The position numbers and the translations under genes are program-made. A stretch of 64,000 nucleotides of DNA, from positions 1,302,001-1,366,000 of the forward strand of contig JAQJZZ010000004.1 in NCBI GenBank assembly GCA_030077755.1, written 5' to 3'. Under the pieces are notes generated by a model. The model saw only the letters and a program-made list of their open reading frames with translations, was not told where the DNA came from and ran no database searches. The DNA comes from Filosporella fistucella (Eukaryota > Ascomycota > Leotiomycetes > Helotiales). Below are positions 23,460 to 36,354 of the stretch, one piece after another (position 1 is the stretch's first letter; each line of letters begins with the position of its first letter).

Positions 23460-23853
23460 AATATACCATGCGGCAGGCTTTCAACAATATCTGGCTATTG
23501 GAAGAGCGTCAAAGGGCATCAGTACATCGCAGGATAGCTACTCCAGACCCTATCGCAGCACCAGCAGTCGACAAACGTCCACTCTATATATTAGACCTCA
23601 AAGGCTGAATATCGCTGAATATAGGCCTCCGAAAAATACAGCCAGACTCCAGGAATGAGCCATCATTCGATTTAGGAGATAAGAGAATGCGGCAAGATCG
23701 GACTAAGTTCAGATCACGAAGATTGGCGGAGCAGTTCATGCTGTAGCTGAAGAAATAAAATTTCCAATTATCCATCAAACTCCGCCGCTATGAGTACATT
23801 CTGCTTGTGTCTTATTTCCCAAATATCTTTTCTACAGCCTTCACCTATCACTC
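23460..23853. other. Convergent intergenic region MED9/tubulin cofactor C
   Basis: 394 bp with two opposing 3' ends and no gene. Nothing structured is visible. Confidence 0.6.
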
Positions 23854-25151
23854 TTATCGTCCTGTAATGCCAACCTTTTTCAGAATGTCGTCGAGTCCAA
23901 CTCCTGGTGCGCCTGGGACGTCTTTTGTCCATACGGTCTCGCCCAATCTGTCTTCCTTTGACAATACGCTCCAATTCGGGCTGTGTTCTGTTTTCAGCCA
24001 CTTGAAATCATCGACTTGGTCCCATTGATTCTGAACCGGTCCTTCCGCATGGGTCATCTGAAAGCCAAGTCAGCCGGTGTTACAAACGTGGTCCTATACC
24101 ACAATCACTAGAGACAGTCACTTACATAGCAATTTGGAATAGGAGAAAATCGAACATTGCTGCAATCTTCAATGATGGGACGGCTGGCACAATGAAGGTA
24201 GATGTTCACATTCTTGCAATCATGCATCCTGACCTGCCTCGAAGCCACAACAATGATACTATCCTCGACCCCTGTGATATGAGCAGCGCCAGCTACATGA
24301 CCTGCAATTATCAAGCAGTGCTTAATATTGTTCATAGCAAGGCCAGCAAACGGCGCCTTATTTGCAGTAGGTACAGACATGTCAATAATGCATCTGTTGA
24401 GCTTCGTTAATGATCCAGACGACGTGGCCCGCGACGCTGAGGAGGGCAGGATGATATGGAGCCCTGAATGCCCCGAGATATTTACGTTTGTTGCTTCGGA
24501 GAAGCTAGGCTTGCGAATGGGCCCAGAAGGTCCTCTGGTCATTTCTTCGTTGTAGTTCTTAGGAAACGAGGGAAGGGTTCCAACAGTATCCTTAGCTTCA
24601 GCCTCACCTGGAGGTGTCATGAGGTTAGCCGGTGTTGTTGCCATAGATGACTCCGTAGAGGAGGTAAATCCTGCCCTCAAACTAGGAGGGTTTAGACGTT
24701 TTTCGGCAGCCAATTCGGCGGCATCATTGATAGAGATTGCTGAGCCATTCTTGTGCGTCGTTTTGAACTGAAATCTTGATTTCGGCGCAAATTTGGCCCT
24801 GGTTTCCTGGAGCTTCTCTTCTAGAGCTTTAATAGCCTGACAAGATCAGTAATCGGGATAGATAGTAAAATTGATTCGACAAACTTGAGAGTAGATACGT
24901 TGATCGTAGGCAGGAATGAATCCAGAAGAATCCAGAACCTCGTTCGAAAGCCTACTGATTCCAGTGAGAACATGATCAATAGCATCTTGTTTTTCGCCCC
25001 CGACCAGACTGTAGTTATCAAGCTGTGCTATCTGCTCTTGTAACTCGGTACATTCTTGTTGAAAATATCGATAGAACCGTTCCTTTATCTCCGACTGAGG
25101 TATCGCAGACTGCTGCACCGGTGCCACGGGGTTTTCCATTCTCTCTACCAT
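23854..25151 (-). CDS. Tubulin-folding cofactor C (TBCC)
   Basis: Cofactor C stimulates GTP hydrolysis by beta-tubulin in the cofactor D/E supercomplex, releasing assembly-competent alpha/beta-tubulin. Exons 25151-24885, 24836-24126 and 24057-23854 are all phase 0, 393 aa. The N-terminal spectrin-like helical domain (about residues 15-125) contains RFYRYFQQECTELQEQIAQL. A variable linker (about 125-215) precedes the C-CAP/cofactor C beta-helix domain (about 215-340) with INRCIID-like and GLAMNNIKHCLIIAGHVAGA repeats. The stretch RQVRMHDC holds the Arg at the position expected for the GTPase-activating arginine finger, followed by NIYLHCASRPIIEDC. The C-terminus has the conserved NQWDQVDDFKWLK. 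Start ambiguity: Met at 25151 or 25139. The yeast counterpart is Cin2. Confidence 0.95.
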
Positions 25152-26362
25152 TACACAGTTTGTGAAATGATATGTTACTTGGCTGTCGTTTTGGAGTCCA
25201 CTTCTTTTAAGATATCCAAGTAGAGTCGTGGGGACAGGTCAAAGGAAGTATGATGGCGTCAGTGGCTGCGGGGGAGACGAAATGGGCTAATGCAAAGATA
25301 TCCAGGGGACTTTTTTGACAGTTAGGTGGAAAGTCGATGCGAGACTTCGGCAGATGGTAGGGGGAGACGACGAGACCGAGATAATTGACTGGCGGGGAGG
25401 AGAGGGTGGAAAATATGGGAAGGTTGGATTAATTAAACTTCAACGTCAACTTCAAACACTCGGCTACTTATAGGTAGGTATGCTTAGGGTTTTGAGCTTC
25501 GTCCGACGCCTTCAAATGACTCGAAGTCAATCACGTATCATGAAGAATGATTATTACGTGTTTTGGTGAGTGTGACCTGGCTAGCTACCTATCTGCTTCG
25601 TGGGGAAGTAGTCTGTTTCCTCTTCAGTAGTTCAGTAGAGCGGGGTAGGAAACCGTAAAATGTGCTCGGATGCGTGGAAGCGCCACGTGATTATTACACT
25701 TCACCTTACACCGGAATAGAAGGAAACTAATGGGAAGTACCACAGGCAGGAGAAATTAAGATGGTCTGTGAATATATACAGCGTGTGATGTGTTAATTGC
25801 AAGCCTATGTTCAATTTCTGAATGTTTTCTGCAAAGTCTCGAGTGACTTGCTGCAGTGTTGTTAGTCGACGGAGCTACTATGAAGATGACGACGAGATGT
25901 TTCAATATGAGGATAGTCTCCAGCAGGATCCACAAGTCGTACGCTACAATTGATGTTGTGATCTCGTGAAGGATCATGTCTTAAGATTTTTGGGCTGTGA
26001 TTCGCCCACTCATATTTAATAGCGTTGTGATTCTCATCAATGGCATTCAATGATGCTGAGGTAAAGTGACCTTCCACGAAGTAGTCCTGTCCTTATAACC
26101 AAACTCAACCTCTATACTGCATAATAGACCGTACCATATTGCTACTGGATACTGAAAAGGCATTGGGTGAAAAGACAGAAAATCACCAGATCATGTCGAT
26201 ATCCAACCGTTCTAGGTTCTCGGCGACCGTGGCTTCGTCTGATCTAGTGCCCGGAAACCAAAGTGGCATTCACATCGCAGAGGGAGAAGTGGCTCTTGCT
26301 TGGGAAGCATTGATATGTACACTGGGAAGAGACCCATCAAAACGCCGAATACAAGGATGAGT
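25152..26362. other. Intergenic region upstream of tubulin cofactor C
   Basis: About 1.2 kb between two minus-strand genes. It should contain the cofactor C promoter and the NDUFA11 3' untranslated region. Several small frames (minus 25756-26077, plus 26139-26360) show no protein features. Confidence 0.5.
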
Positions 26363-27093
26363 TTATGACTTGACCGGTACCTCAATACCATACTTCTCCT
26401 TAATTCTCTCTCTCCTTCGCTCATCATATCCTGGTGCATAGATACCTTCGCCCTAATTAGTATTTTCTCTGCTTGGGAAACCAACGTTCTTACCTCGGCC
26501 CTCTCCTAACTCTGATATGGTCTCCTGGATCGGCCGTCTGCGATTCTTCCTCAACTGCTCCTTTCGCTCAAACTCATCTATCTCTGGATCTTGCTTATAA
26601 CCAGTCAAGGCGCCGCCGGTGAAGTCGAACGCGCCTAACACAACCGCTGATAGAGCACCGAATCCAAGGACTGCGGGTGTAGTGCCGACTGTCCTGCGTT
26701 AACAAAATTCTCACCAACCGCCATTTCAGATTAAACTCACACCTCAGCCCAATTACAGAGCCTGCTAAGAAGCCCCCAATTGCAGTGTTCAGACTGTCAT
26801 CCTTTCTCCTTAGGTTGGCGGAAGCAAACCGTGTGAATTCGTATGTGCCTCCTACCGCCGCTGTTGAATAGTTAGACCAGAGTAAGCCCAATTGGAAATT
26901 CTCCGCCAAACGTACTGAACAAAACAATTGTCCCTCCAGTCCTCGTAAATACCCCCCATGGGCTAACATTTCGTCTCGTCAAGGTGTTTTGGATCGCAGA
27001 TACAAGGGTTCCAGCAGCTCCTGTGATCATTGAACCATTGATGGCGGCCTTAACGGCATCCTTTGGGTGGTATTGATCATCCCCTGATGCCAT
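26363..27093 (-). CDS. NDUFA11: NADH:ubiquinone oxidoreductase subunit B14.7/NDUFA11 (21-kDa accessory subunit)
   Basis: Membrane accessory subunit of mitochondrial complex I and member of the Tim17/22/23 superfamily. Exons 27093-26916, 26860-26743, 26693-26494 and 26445-26363 give 192 aa, about 21 kDa, the size of the Neurospora subunit. Four short hydrophobic helices carry the small-residue packing of the family (GSMITGAAGTLVSAI, GGTYEFTRFASANLR, GGFLAGSVIGLR, GFGALSAVVLGAFDFTGG). The C-terminus is charged and faces solvent. The last intron has two candidate acceptors 8 nt apart; only the distal one, before GTATCTATGC, keeps frame and gives GRGIYAPGYDERRR. No cleavable presequence is evident. 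A Tim22-like protein is the main alternative, but the length and C-terminal tail fit the complex I subunit better. Confidence 0.85.
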
Positions 27094-27634
27094 GGTGACC
27101 AGTGGATAAGCTCTGAGTGCTGTTTCTGTATTATACGGCCGTCGTTGACTTTGAGCTTTGAGGTTGACGAGTTGGAGCTCGGGTCACGGAAATTGCCCGA
27201 TTGCACTAAACCACTTTAGGCGGAACATTTTACTGCCATCTCACATCCATGAGGGAGAGCTCCATGGTCAGGCTGGCAATAGCCCACTAAGTGAGCTGCC
27301 AGCATATCCTATTCAAAAGGGTTTCTCTGCATAAGGTTCTACATTCTGCCCATCTTTTCCCACAAGTTTCTTTGCAACTCCGCACATTTACAACTCTTTC
27401 TTCAGTTTACCAACCCACGTTACGAACTGAAGCTAAGCTCCGTGCTTTGTCGACGACCTGGTGAAAACGGACTCTGGCAATGAGAGTGACCCAGGATCTG
27501 AGCTGAGCAAAGATTGTCTCCTCATCTTGGCTTTCTCAAAAACTGGAAATCCTCAATCCGCGGGGTAGCAAGGGGGTTTATTCACGGAACCCGGCGGTCG
27601 AGATTCTTGGCTGTATTGACAAACCCAGATTGAG
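27094..27634. promoter_or_regulatory. Divergent promoter of NDUFA11 and UBP2
   Basis: 541 bp between head-to-head genes with no open frame of note; it should hold both promoters. No individual element is assigned. Confidence 0.5.
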
Positions 27635-30600
27635 ATGGAGCGTAAACTCACTCCAGGTCCAGGTTGGAACTCCCCTCGCTTCATATCTCATCTTGTTGAT
27701 TCTATGTCTGTCTCTTCACCAAGAAGTAATGCTAACGACCACGGCGATGATAGGCAAGACTGCCCCGAGACTGATTGCTGATCTCCTAGACTATGATCCA
27801 CGATATCTGGTAAGAAATGGGAGAAACTTGCTGGCAGGGCCAGCTCCGATGTACAAAGGGAAGCCTGTCTTGCGGAAAGGACCCAATGACTGCCGTCACA
27901 CTTTGATGAAAAAGGAGAGTCAGACGGATGCCCCCAAATCCAACACTGAACGACCCGGCGAGCAAACAATATACTGTGTGGCAACATACTGCACAGAATG
28001 CCGCTATCACTTTTCAATAACTGTCGATTACAGGCAGCAACATCCGAGCCAACATTCTTGCAACTTGTTGGACGAAGAAAACCCCCTTCACCACTTACGA
28101 TTAGTCGAGTCGAGCGATACCAAGGACCGGCTCCAAAATGGTATTAGCAAATACGATACGGTGAAAGAACGCCATCGATTTGTATGTACTGGGGAGCATT
28201 GCCCATGTATTGTTACCATCAAAATATACCCGCCACGACTTGGGAAAGCTGTCATTGCTGGTATTACAGATACAGCAAAGGTTTATATGAGGGGCCAAAG
28301 AGAAATTCAGAAAGATCCTGAAAGATATCAGGGACAATCGCCTTTAGCACCATATCAAGCGCTTGGCTACCTTCGGCAATACCTCGTCGATGCAAAAACA
28401 CCACAAAATCCAGGAACGAAGCCTAAACGCATCTCAAAAAGAAATAAGAAGTTCATCCTCGCCCTTGGCGATGAATGCAATCATTTACTCCAGTATCTAG
28501 ATTTTGTTGAAGAGGACGAGGAGACCGAAGACGATGTGCGTATAATTTCTAAGCACATGCACATACCACTTTCAATCTAACTGACGATGAATCACAGGAG
28601 GAAGTAGCTAGTTTCTGGCTCCTTCCAGTCTACGCAGACCACAACAGGATTTTCTTGGAAGACGTCTTGCTCGAACTTGAACTCTTGATCTCACGTCGAC
28701 CTCCAGCAGAACTGGGTGAACACAAGGACCGTGTACTTTTGGTTCCTCAACCTGCGTTGAAAGATATACAACGAAGCCTCGCGTTTTATGATTATCCTGT
28801 TCGATCCCGCCTAGTCGATCTTTCCACTGAAGAACACCCGTACTACTCTAGTTTGGGCGCAGTCGACAACTTCACGGACGAGCTATTGATCTGGGCTTAC
28901 GACCGGCAGTGTAGCTGTGATCCAACAAACAAACCGTACTACCTAGATTGCCTGGAAGATTTAGCCAAGGGACGAGGGAGTCCTGACTTGCACACAAAAG
29001 TTGCAATGGCCGTCTCGGCGGGCGAGCTTTCCTTGAAAGCTATTCATGAAGCATACGACTACTTCAGACTAGATCCCTCAACGCTTGAAGGAGATGGCCA
29101 TATTATGGGGCTTTATAAATCCCGCATCGAATCTGCCCCGCGTCAAAAGGAAGAGGCAAGAGAATGTTTACTGGTGATTGCAAAGCATCGAGATAGTAAA
29201 CAGATTGAAGAATTGGCGAACGATACCACGATGACCTTTGCAGAAGCTCTCGAGTATTTGAATGTTTCCGCAGACACAGCGTCAGACAGCATTGAAGCTT
29301 CCGCTGTTGCGATTGTAAGTTTTCACCCGCGAAATGCTATGTTTAAGAGATGGGCTTCCTGCTACTTATGCCAAATTGTTACAATTCCTTTCAAAATTCC
29401 CATCCCTTCTTGTATTCCAAGCTATTTGCATGAAAGCTTGTTTCTTACACTGACACTTTACGCTAGGCAATTGACGGAGATACCTCAAAGGTAGCTCGAG
29501 CGCTTCAAGTAATTTCACAAGAGCGCAAGGGCGATTGGACTCTCATGAGAGCAGCCGCGACTATGACTGGTACCGGGGGGTTTGCCCTTGATGTAGGAGA
29601 TGCATACAATCGCTTACAGGTCACAACCCGCAATGTGCCAGACGAAACTATATGGGTTTATTATCAAAGTCTTACTAGCGGAGCAGCGCCAGGATCGAGG
29701 GACAGCTTTACTGAAGCCCTTCGAGCGATTGCACTGGATCGACAAAGCAACTTCCTTCTGAGAAAACTCGAAGATCCCAACGCTGATATTCAGGCGAGCA
29801 CCACAGAGCCAGTTGGCCTCGATAACATCGGTAACACTTGCTATCTCAACAGCTTACTCCAGTACTACTATACTATCAAGCCTGTCAGAGATATGGTCAT
29901 TAACTTCGAGAGCCATCGCATGCCTCTCGATGAGGAGCATATTCGGAAAAAGAAAGTTGGAGGGAGGCTTGTTGACAAGGCTGAAATCATCAAGGCACAG
30001 AAATGTAAGTTTTCGCCCTATGCTTGAATACATTGCTGATTATACAGTCGTCGAGGAGCTTCACAATCTCTTCGAGAACCTCAAGACGGCATCTACAAAA
30101 TCAATCAAACCAACGCGAGATCTGGCCGAGTTGACTATCTTCAGTACAGCTACGGAGGCTAATTTTCGTCGCTATTCTATAAGCAGCCCATCAGGACCAC
30201 CAAACTTGTCCTCTATTATGGATGGCCTTGAAGGCCCGGTCTTCGGTCCTCAATGGCCACCTCCGAGACCTTCCTCGCCAACTTCTTCCACGGTAGCTGA
30301 GAACGACGTGGAGATGACCGATGGCATAAATGACACTCCTATTGGCAATGGGGATGATAGTAGCGAAGCAACATTAGTAGACGATCATCTCCTGGGCGCG
30401 GGTGATTCGGAAGGTAACAAGGATGAAGAGTTGCCAAGTTACGAGGAGATCAGCGGAACTGAACTTTCACAAGACAATGATGCTGACATGGTCAATAACG
30501 ACATATCAAACGCAACAGACCAAGTTCTACCGACCACACCGGAGAAGCCCCCGCCAATCCCTCCTCGCAACAAATCAGGCCTCGTCATCCAAACAAACGA

Positions 30601-31870
30601 AAACAAAAGCCTGATTCCAAACGACGATTTGTGGAAATTTGGCACCCAGCAGGATGTCACAGAAGTGATAGGAAACGTCACATTCCGTCTACAGTGTGCA
30701 ATCAAGCCAACAAGTCTTGAACCGCTCACGGAGGAGCAGATAGACATTATCCGTGACACATTTTACGGAGCGACTACTACTTACACACAAAAAGCCCAAA
30801 CCTTGGAAAAGAAGATAGAGGCGTGGTCAACTATCATTGTCTTCCCTGGTAAAGGTGTCATCCGTGATCTGTACGAGGCAATTGACGTGGTTTTCGATCA
30901 GCAGATCGTTGAAGTAGATAGAACCACTTGCCCCCAATTCTCCTCGATTAGCAAGCTACCGCCAGTCCTCCAAATCCAGATTCAGCGGACTGATTTCGAT
31001 CAAATGACTCAGAGGTCATCCAAGAACACAACATCTGTTAGGTTTCCGGAAACCATATATCTTGACAGATACATCGACAATGCTGATCCCGAGTCAGCGG
31101 TCATGCGTCGTCGCCGACAGACTTGGGAATGGAAATCAGAGCTTAGGCGACTCGAGGCTCGACAGGTTGCTTTGCAAAACACAAACGGTGAAATTAGCGT
31201 CCCTGATAGCTTGCTGGCTTTGAAAGCTTTCACAGATACTCTTCAAGAGCAGGAGGTCGATGGAGTTGAATTCAGCCCAGATCTCCGAGATATTCTGGAA
31301 GAGCGTATCGCAGATGTTGCTACGGAGTTTGACGAAGTCAGCAAGGAGATCGCCTCGCTCAAGCGAAATCTTCAAGAACAATTCACGGACATGCGTGAGC
31401 ATGAATACAAGCTTCATTCCGTATTTATTCATCGAGGAGAAGCCGGTGGCGGCCACTACTGGATTTACATCTACGACTTTGAGCATGATATTTGGCGCGA
31501 ATACAACGATGCATATGTAACGGAGGTTAGGGATCGTCGGCGAATATTTGATCAACAAGGAATTTCAGAAGGCACACCTTACTACCTTGTGTATGTTCGC
31601 AGCGCTGACAAAACCGATCTTGTGGATGCTGTCTGCAGAGATGTCCAGGCGGTCCAAGCTTCGGAGGTCTCAATGACGGATGCCCCTGAACATTGGAACT
31701 CACAGGCTGATGGAGGTGCATCTCTGTACGACGATGCTGATAATGGCGAGGTTAGGCATGTCGAGCACGCAAAGCCCCGCCCGCTTATGCCAAAGCCTGT
31801 GAATAGTGGCTGGGGTTCCGAATGGGATCAGAAACAAACGGCGTCTATTGACGATGGTCACGAATGGTAA
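27635..31870 (+). CDS. UBP2: Ubiquitin carboxyl-terminal hydrolase, UBP2 type
   Basis: Cysteine deubiquitinase of the USP family. Yeast Ubp2 trims K63-linked chains and counteracts the ligase Rsp5. Exons 27635-27662, 27754-28535, 28598-29314, 29467-30004 and 30048-31870 give 1295 aa, close to yeast Ubp2. The 28-nt first exon (MERKLTPGP) joins in phase 1 to GKTAPRLIADLLDYDPRY, the usual N-terminal motif, and its intron has a CTAAC branch site. The long N-terminal region has Cys/His pairs (CVATYCTECRYHF, CTGEHCPCIV). The Cys box is GLDNIGNTCYLNSLLQ (about residue 780) and the His box GEAGGGHYWIYIYD with the downstream Asn/Asp segment EYNDAYVTEV. The catalytic domain is interrupted by an acidic, Pro-rich insert (about 890-990) and a coiled coil (about 1110-1160). 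All catalytic residues look intact. Confidence 0.95.
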
Positions 31871-33193
31871 ACTTGGGAGGAGTCTGGATGGTTAGATACT
31901 GGGAGGGACTGGCGTAATGTACGAGTAACTTCTTCCATGTGTTTATGATTGATTTCTCTTGCACACATGCAATGGATTAAGATCAAGCGTTGGTTTGCAT
32001 TCGCTCTCGATATCATTCCTCGCCTTCAAGTTCATACTTATACCCACAATGGGCCTTTGCACAAAACATAGTCTCTGCATGGATGGTAGTCACGGGTCAT
32101 GGTCTTGTCACATAGAACGTTTTCTTGAATCAATATTGGACTGTGGTTGCTACTTGAATTGCTCATATCTGCCCATAACCAATATCCTGCCTAGTTCACA
32201 AAGTTCTCGCATCTTCTTCTCATTTTGTTTCCTTTCTCATGCTCAATCAATACGATCTCACAAAGAATGCAGAATTGCAAAGATGGGTGTGGATGTATGC
32301 ATGAGCGCAGATCGAAAGAGAACTTGCGGGGGAGCGTCATATGCCAGAAGAGAGGGGAGGTGGGGAGGGGGTTGCTGATGGGTAGATGTTTTGGGATGGA
32401 GTGGAGAGTGTTGTTGCTACTCAATTGGTCAACCTGGTTGGACTTTTGAGAGGGTTTCTCTTTTGATCTAGGCGCCGGCCGTTGAGAAGGGCTGGATGTG
32501 ACCCGGCGGTGCATTCGACGAGGATGGGTAGGTAGTGTGATAAAGTGAAGCGAGGAATAGAAGCGAGGCACAAAGCTTGAAATTACGGGGTACATGATCA
32601 AATTTGCTGGGGATCATGGAATCGCGGTATTACGAATATTTGATCAAGTATGTGATTCTATAGACTTTAATGTGAATCCCAACGGGAAGGAAATATAGCG
32701 AAAAGTTGAGACTTGGACTTGTGTCTCGGATGGAATTCGTTTTCCGAGAATATTTAAGTTATCACCAACTCCTTATGTCCAACGACAAGAATAAATCGCT
32801 CCGTTGGACTACAAAACTTGCATTACACTAGTTTTCAACTGATGTAAAGTGGCAGACATTTCAAACTTGTCGATCAATCATAATACTGGAAACACTATCC
32901 TCCTCTGATTTTGACTGCTGGCTTTGATGTAGAGTTCACAGCGAAACACATGTGGAAACTAATAAGCTCTCTTCAACCAGAAGCTTATAGGTTCGCTTGC
33001 ACATCATGATACACGAGCCTCGATATATATATATATAACTGTTTTTCAACTCACAATCCCATATTTTGGCTTGATTGGGTATTGGGTCCAAATTCATATA
33101 ATTTCTATCATTCGCGCAGTAAGAGGTTGAAAGATCGACTTATTATATGGTCCAAGTACATCTTGTATCTCCTTGAGTTCCCATACTCGTTTC
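31871..33193. other. Gene-poor, AT-rich intergenic stretch
   Basis: Between UBP2 and the broken HET-domain gene. No coding sequence is recognised. An AT dinucleotide run lies at 33023-33037. The left 200 bp should contain the UBP2 3' untranslated region. Confidence 0.5.
33023..33037. repeat. AT dinucleotide microsatellite
   Basis: A perfect alternating AT run of about 15 bp in AT-rich non-coding DNA, just downstream of the HET-domain pseudogene. Confidence 0.9.
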
Positions 33194-35607
33194 TCATAAA
33201 CATTTCTCAAAGGGATCTGAGTTGTCTTCCCCCGGGCGAATACGAAACAAATTGATTGAATCAGAAGTCTTCTTATTTCTTGCATAGGCTTGAAAATATT
33301 TCCAGGGATCTTGAAGGATAGCAGCAGCTGGGTCTAGCTCGAAGAATAAGTATCCAGCTAAAGCCACCTTGTACGACGCAAAATATCCCACTCGCAGGTA
33401 CTGAGATGCTGACGCGTGACAGATTATTATTCCCATTATATCATAGCCACTTAACAACAAAGGAAGTAAGAAGATTTCCTCGGCAGGGAAAATGTCGTCT
33501 ACCATGTCATCCGGGCATATCATTGCTTCCCTTGGGGTTGACGTGAGGGGAAAATCCGGGATGGAATGAATCTCTGAATGGAAGGCTTTTCTTCCATCCA
33601 TGAATATTTGGAATTGGTTCCGTCCATGTGATTCCTTACCAACAGGTTTCCACGTGGTTGGTCGAAGCACTCCGAACACACTGATAGATCTCTGACTGTG
33701 GAAACTTTCTTCTTTGCTATTAGGAACATTGGGCCAATATAACGTTGCGGTCTCGTCGGAATACTTTACGGCTGCAAACCAGTGGACTTCACTATCAACG
33801 AAGATCCAGCTCCAAGATGGTGCACCATATTCAGGAGGCCTTGGCGGTTTCTTGGAATATCGACTTTCTCCGTCACTCGAGCCGCCCCGAATATTCCTCC
33901 TCTTTATGCTTGCCCATCATAGGTCAACAATGATTTGACTTTTCCAGAGCCCTGCCATATACATATCTGTACGGATATCGATTGAAATAACTTTGCACAT
34001 CTTGATAGAGCAATGACCTTGTCTGAGCCCACACTCAATTCTCTTCTAGAATACTCACTACAAACGTGTCTCCAAGTCTCGTAAAACATAGCCTCGAATT
34101 TGTGTGCATCCATTAGATTATCAAATGTCGATGTCATAGATGAAATAGACCGTTTGATCGAGAATGGAATTAGTGCGGTTTTGATGCCCTGCTTTGGATG
34201 ACCGAAAGGGAAAGTCTCGCAAGCAAATTTCATTGGACATGCCCGGAGTAACTGTCCCCCGAAATGGAGCACGCGTTGAGCTAGAAGGTATTCTTGTAAG
34301 ACCCATCCTCGGGAAGCTAAGGGTCCATCGACGACAGACTTCCAGAGCTCCGGAATGCGCAGATATCGCAGATAAGTGCCACGCCCAGGAATCTCTAATA
34401 CCAAAGGCAATTGAAAAAATGGGTTTCGTTTTTGAAAACAACCTTTACTGCTGTCGACTGCAGAAGTGGCTGCTATATTCAATATGCCGTGAGAATCTAT
34501 CTTCTCCATGGCTGCTGACTCCTCAGCCCAATCGGCTCCAGAATCCTGGATAATACAGAGAGAATCAATCTGCAGACGGTGTCAGAACAGAAAGGATGTG
34601 TGCCATATGGAAAATTACCGAAATATATCGGACTACACGAGTGAGCTTCAGGGTGCTAAGTTGTTGGAAATACACTTACAATTATACCACCCACAAATCT
34701 CAATGGCATCTCGAAATGTTTAAGGGAGACTTTCCACATTTATGCCTTGGGAAAAGTTGTTTTGACTAGAGGATTGATGCCCCAGCAATGACTCAATGTA
34801 GCATATGGTCCCGATATTTCTTGATTTTTCTGTGAACTAGCTGAATAGTGCTATTCGCATAAATTTGTTTCAAATCAAGAAGACGTCTAGGTACCTGGCT
34901 ACTTTCCAGATTTAATAATGCTTCTATCTTAGCTGCGCATACATTATGCGATGAGATACATTCGAACATCCATTCACGTGCCAGTGCCTGGGAATATGCC
35001 GATTGTGTAGTTTGGCCAAGCTTGCTGGCTTCGGGCACGGAGGGCATACTGCAAGCTAAATAAGTAAGGAGGTTAGCTTTGTGGAAGGAAACGAGCAAGA
35101 GCACTTCCATTTTTTGTAGCGAAGGATTGAAAGAAGCAGTGCTCTTCCTCTGAAACTACAGCATTCAGGGAGAGAGTAAATAAATGAATGCGAACAAAAT
35201 TTGAGCTCAAACTGCTTTACAGCCAAACAGAAAGGGGAATCAAAGCAAAAGAACACAAGAAAAGGTTGTATACCATTAGTCTTAATGGGTTCAAAAATTA
35301 CCAGACTACCATCTGCGAAAGAACATCAGTGATTGATGTGGAGCAAAGGAGACCCTGTCTCAGCACGCATCACGAACTCGAAAAGTATGTCAGCTGAATC
35401 ACAGCACCCTCTTGACTCCATTGCAAGCTTGATAGATGAACATAAATGGTAGTCCTTAGATGCTGAGTGGCGAATACCCTGTAAATTTGTACGTGCGTAC
35501 CGTTGGTACGGATTTCCCATATCACGAGGTTGGTGGAGATATATGAGACAGGCTGCACATGCCTCACAAACCGATCCAATATCCACTGGCATTCTTGTGA
35601 AGTGCAA
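33194..35607 (-). pseudogene. Broken HET-domain (heterokaryon incompatibility) gene
   Basis: HET-domain proteins act in fungal allorecognition and can trigger cell death. The family's landmarks appear in order on the minus strand but in different frames. They are a leader like HSASKDYHLCSSI (about 35,440), WMFECISSHNVC (about 35,000), YATLSHCWG (about 34,790), TFRDAIEIC (about 34,700), IDSLCIIQDS (about 34,560), SRGWVLQEYLLAQRVLHFG (about 34,290), YMAGLWKSQIIVDL (about 33,945) and APSWSW (about 33,820), then a C-terminal frame ending at 33,194. Lesions: a frameshift at the A-run 34824-34828, a frameshift at about 34750-34765, a TAA stop at 34722-34720 just before TFRDAIEIC, a frameshift near 33,970, and a TGA stop at 33919-33917. 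The expected Trp before IDSLCII reads Ser. Two introns (47 and 50 nt) around FRYIS still look functional. With this many lesions no full-length HET protein can be made. The 35,110-35,330 segment is unassigned. Confidence 0.85.
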
Positions 35608-36354
35608 CTCGCAAAAGATTCGATTAATTGAACCGTTTGAACAAGATGTCCAGCAGTTTGTAGGCAGAGTATTTAAAGTATTGTGCAGGTAGCAAGTTAT
35701 CTTTGCAGCCTTGGAACCCCTAATGATTGATCGCTACTGTCTTGACTCATCTCGGCGCATAATGTGGGTGTTGTACTGGAGAGACAAAAATGGGGTCCAA
35801 TGCAGCAGGAGGCATTTTGGAGGCACTTTCGTTGGAGAGGACCGGGGTTTTATAGGGTCGTCTAGATTGTAGCACTTTATGTAAACAGAGAAGCTGAATA
35901 TCGGGATCGCAATGTCGATAATTGGTGCGACTAGGACACAACGGGAATTGTGACCTTGCATTTGTGACCTCGGTGTCACAGGTCATGTACTCTAAGCGCT
36001 ATTGCTCTGGTATGTTCTTACTGTAGTATATATTTATACCTGCGGATAGTCAAGCACAAGAGAGCTAACTCAAGCAACAATCAGCGCAATGTCTTTCTTC
36101 TACATACAGGATACAAATTTCAGTACGCGGCGGATTTAAGAATGCCTATTATGCAGGTAATGAGTTATTGCTATCTTGGAGAGACTTACTTATGGGAAAT
36201 GTCTCTACATTGAGCTTGTAGATAAGTTAAATTGAAAAGGAAGTTGATGAACACCTAGTTACGACATGGTCACAACTAATAGACAAACTTGTAGAGACCG
36301 TGGAACTGTTATCTGCGAGCAGACTGCTCACAAAGCTTTGAAATTTTGTAAGGA
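35608..36354. other. Intergenic region right of the HET pseudogene
   Basis: About 750 bp, AT-rich, with no recognised coding sequence. The right side should hold the 3' untranslated region of the minus-strand RPAP1 homolog. Confidence 0.5.

Noticed and set aside
34576..34680. A HET reading through the frame KVSLKHFEMPLRF with a 34-nt intron
   Set aside because: The 34-nt intron is too short, and the alternative frame gives the exact family motif TFRDAIEIC followed by a normal 47-nt intron.
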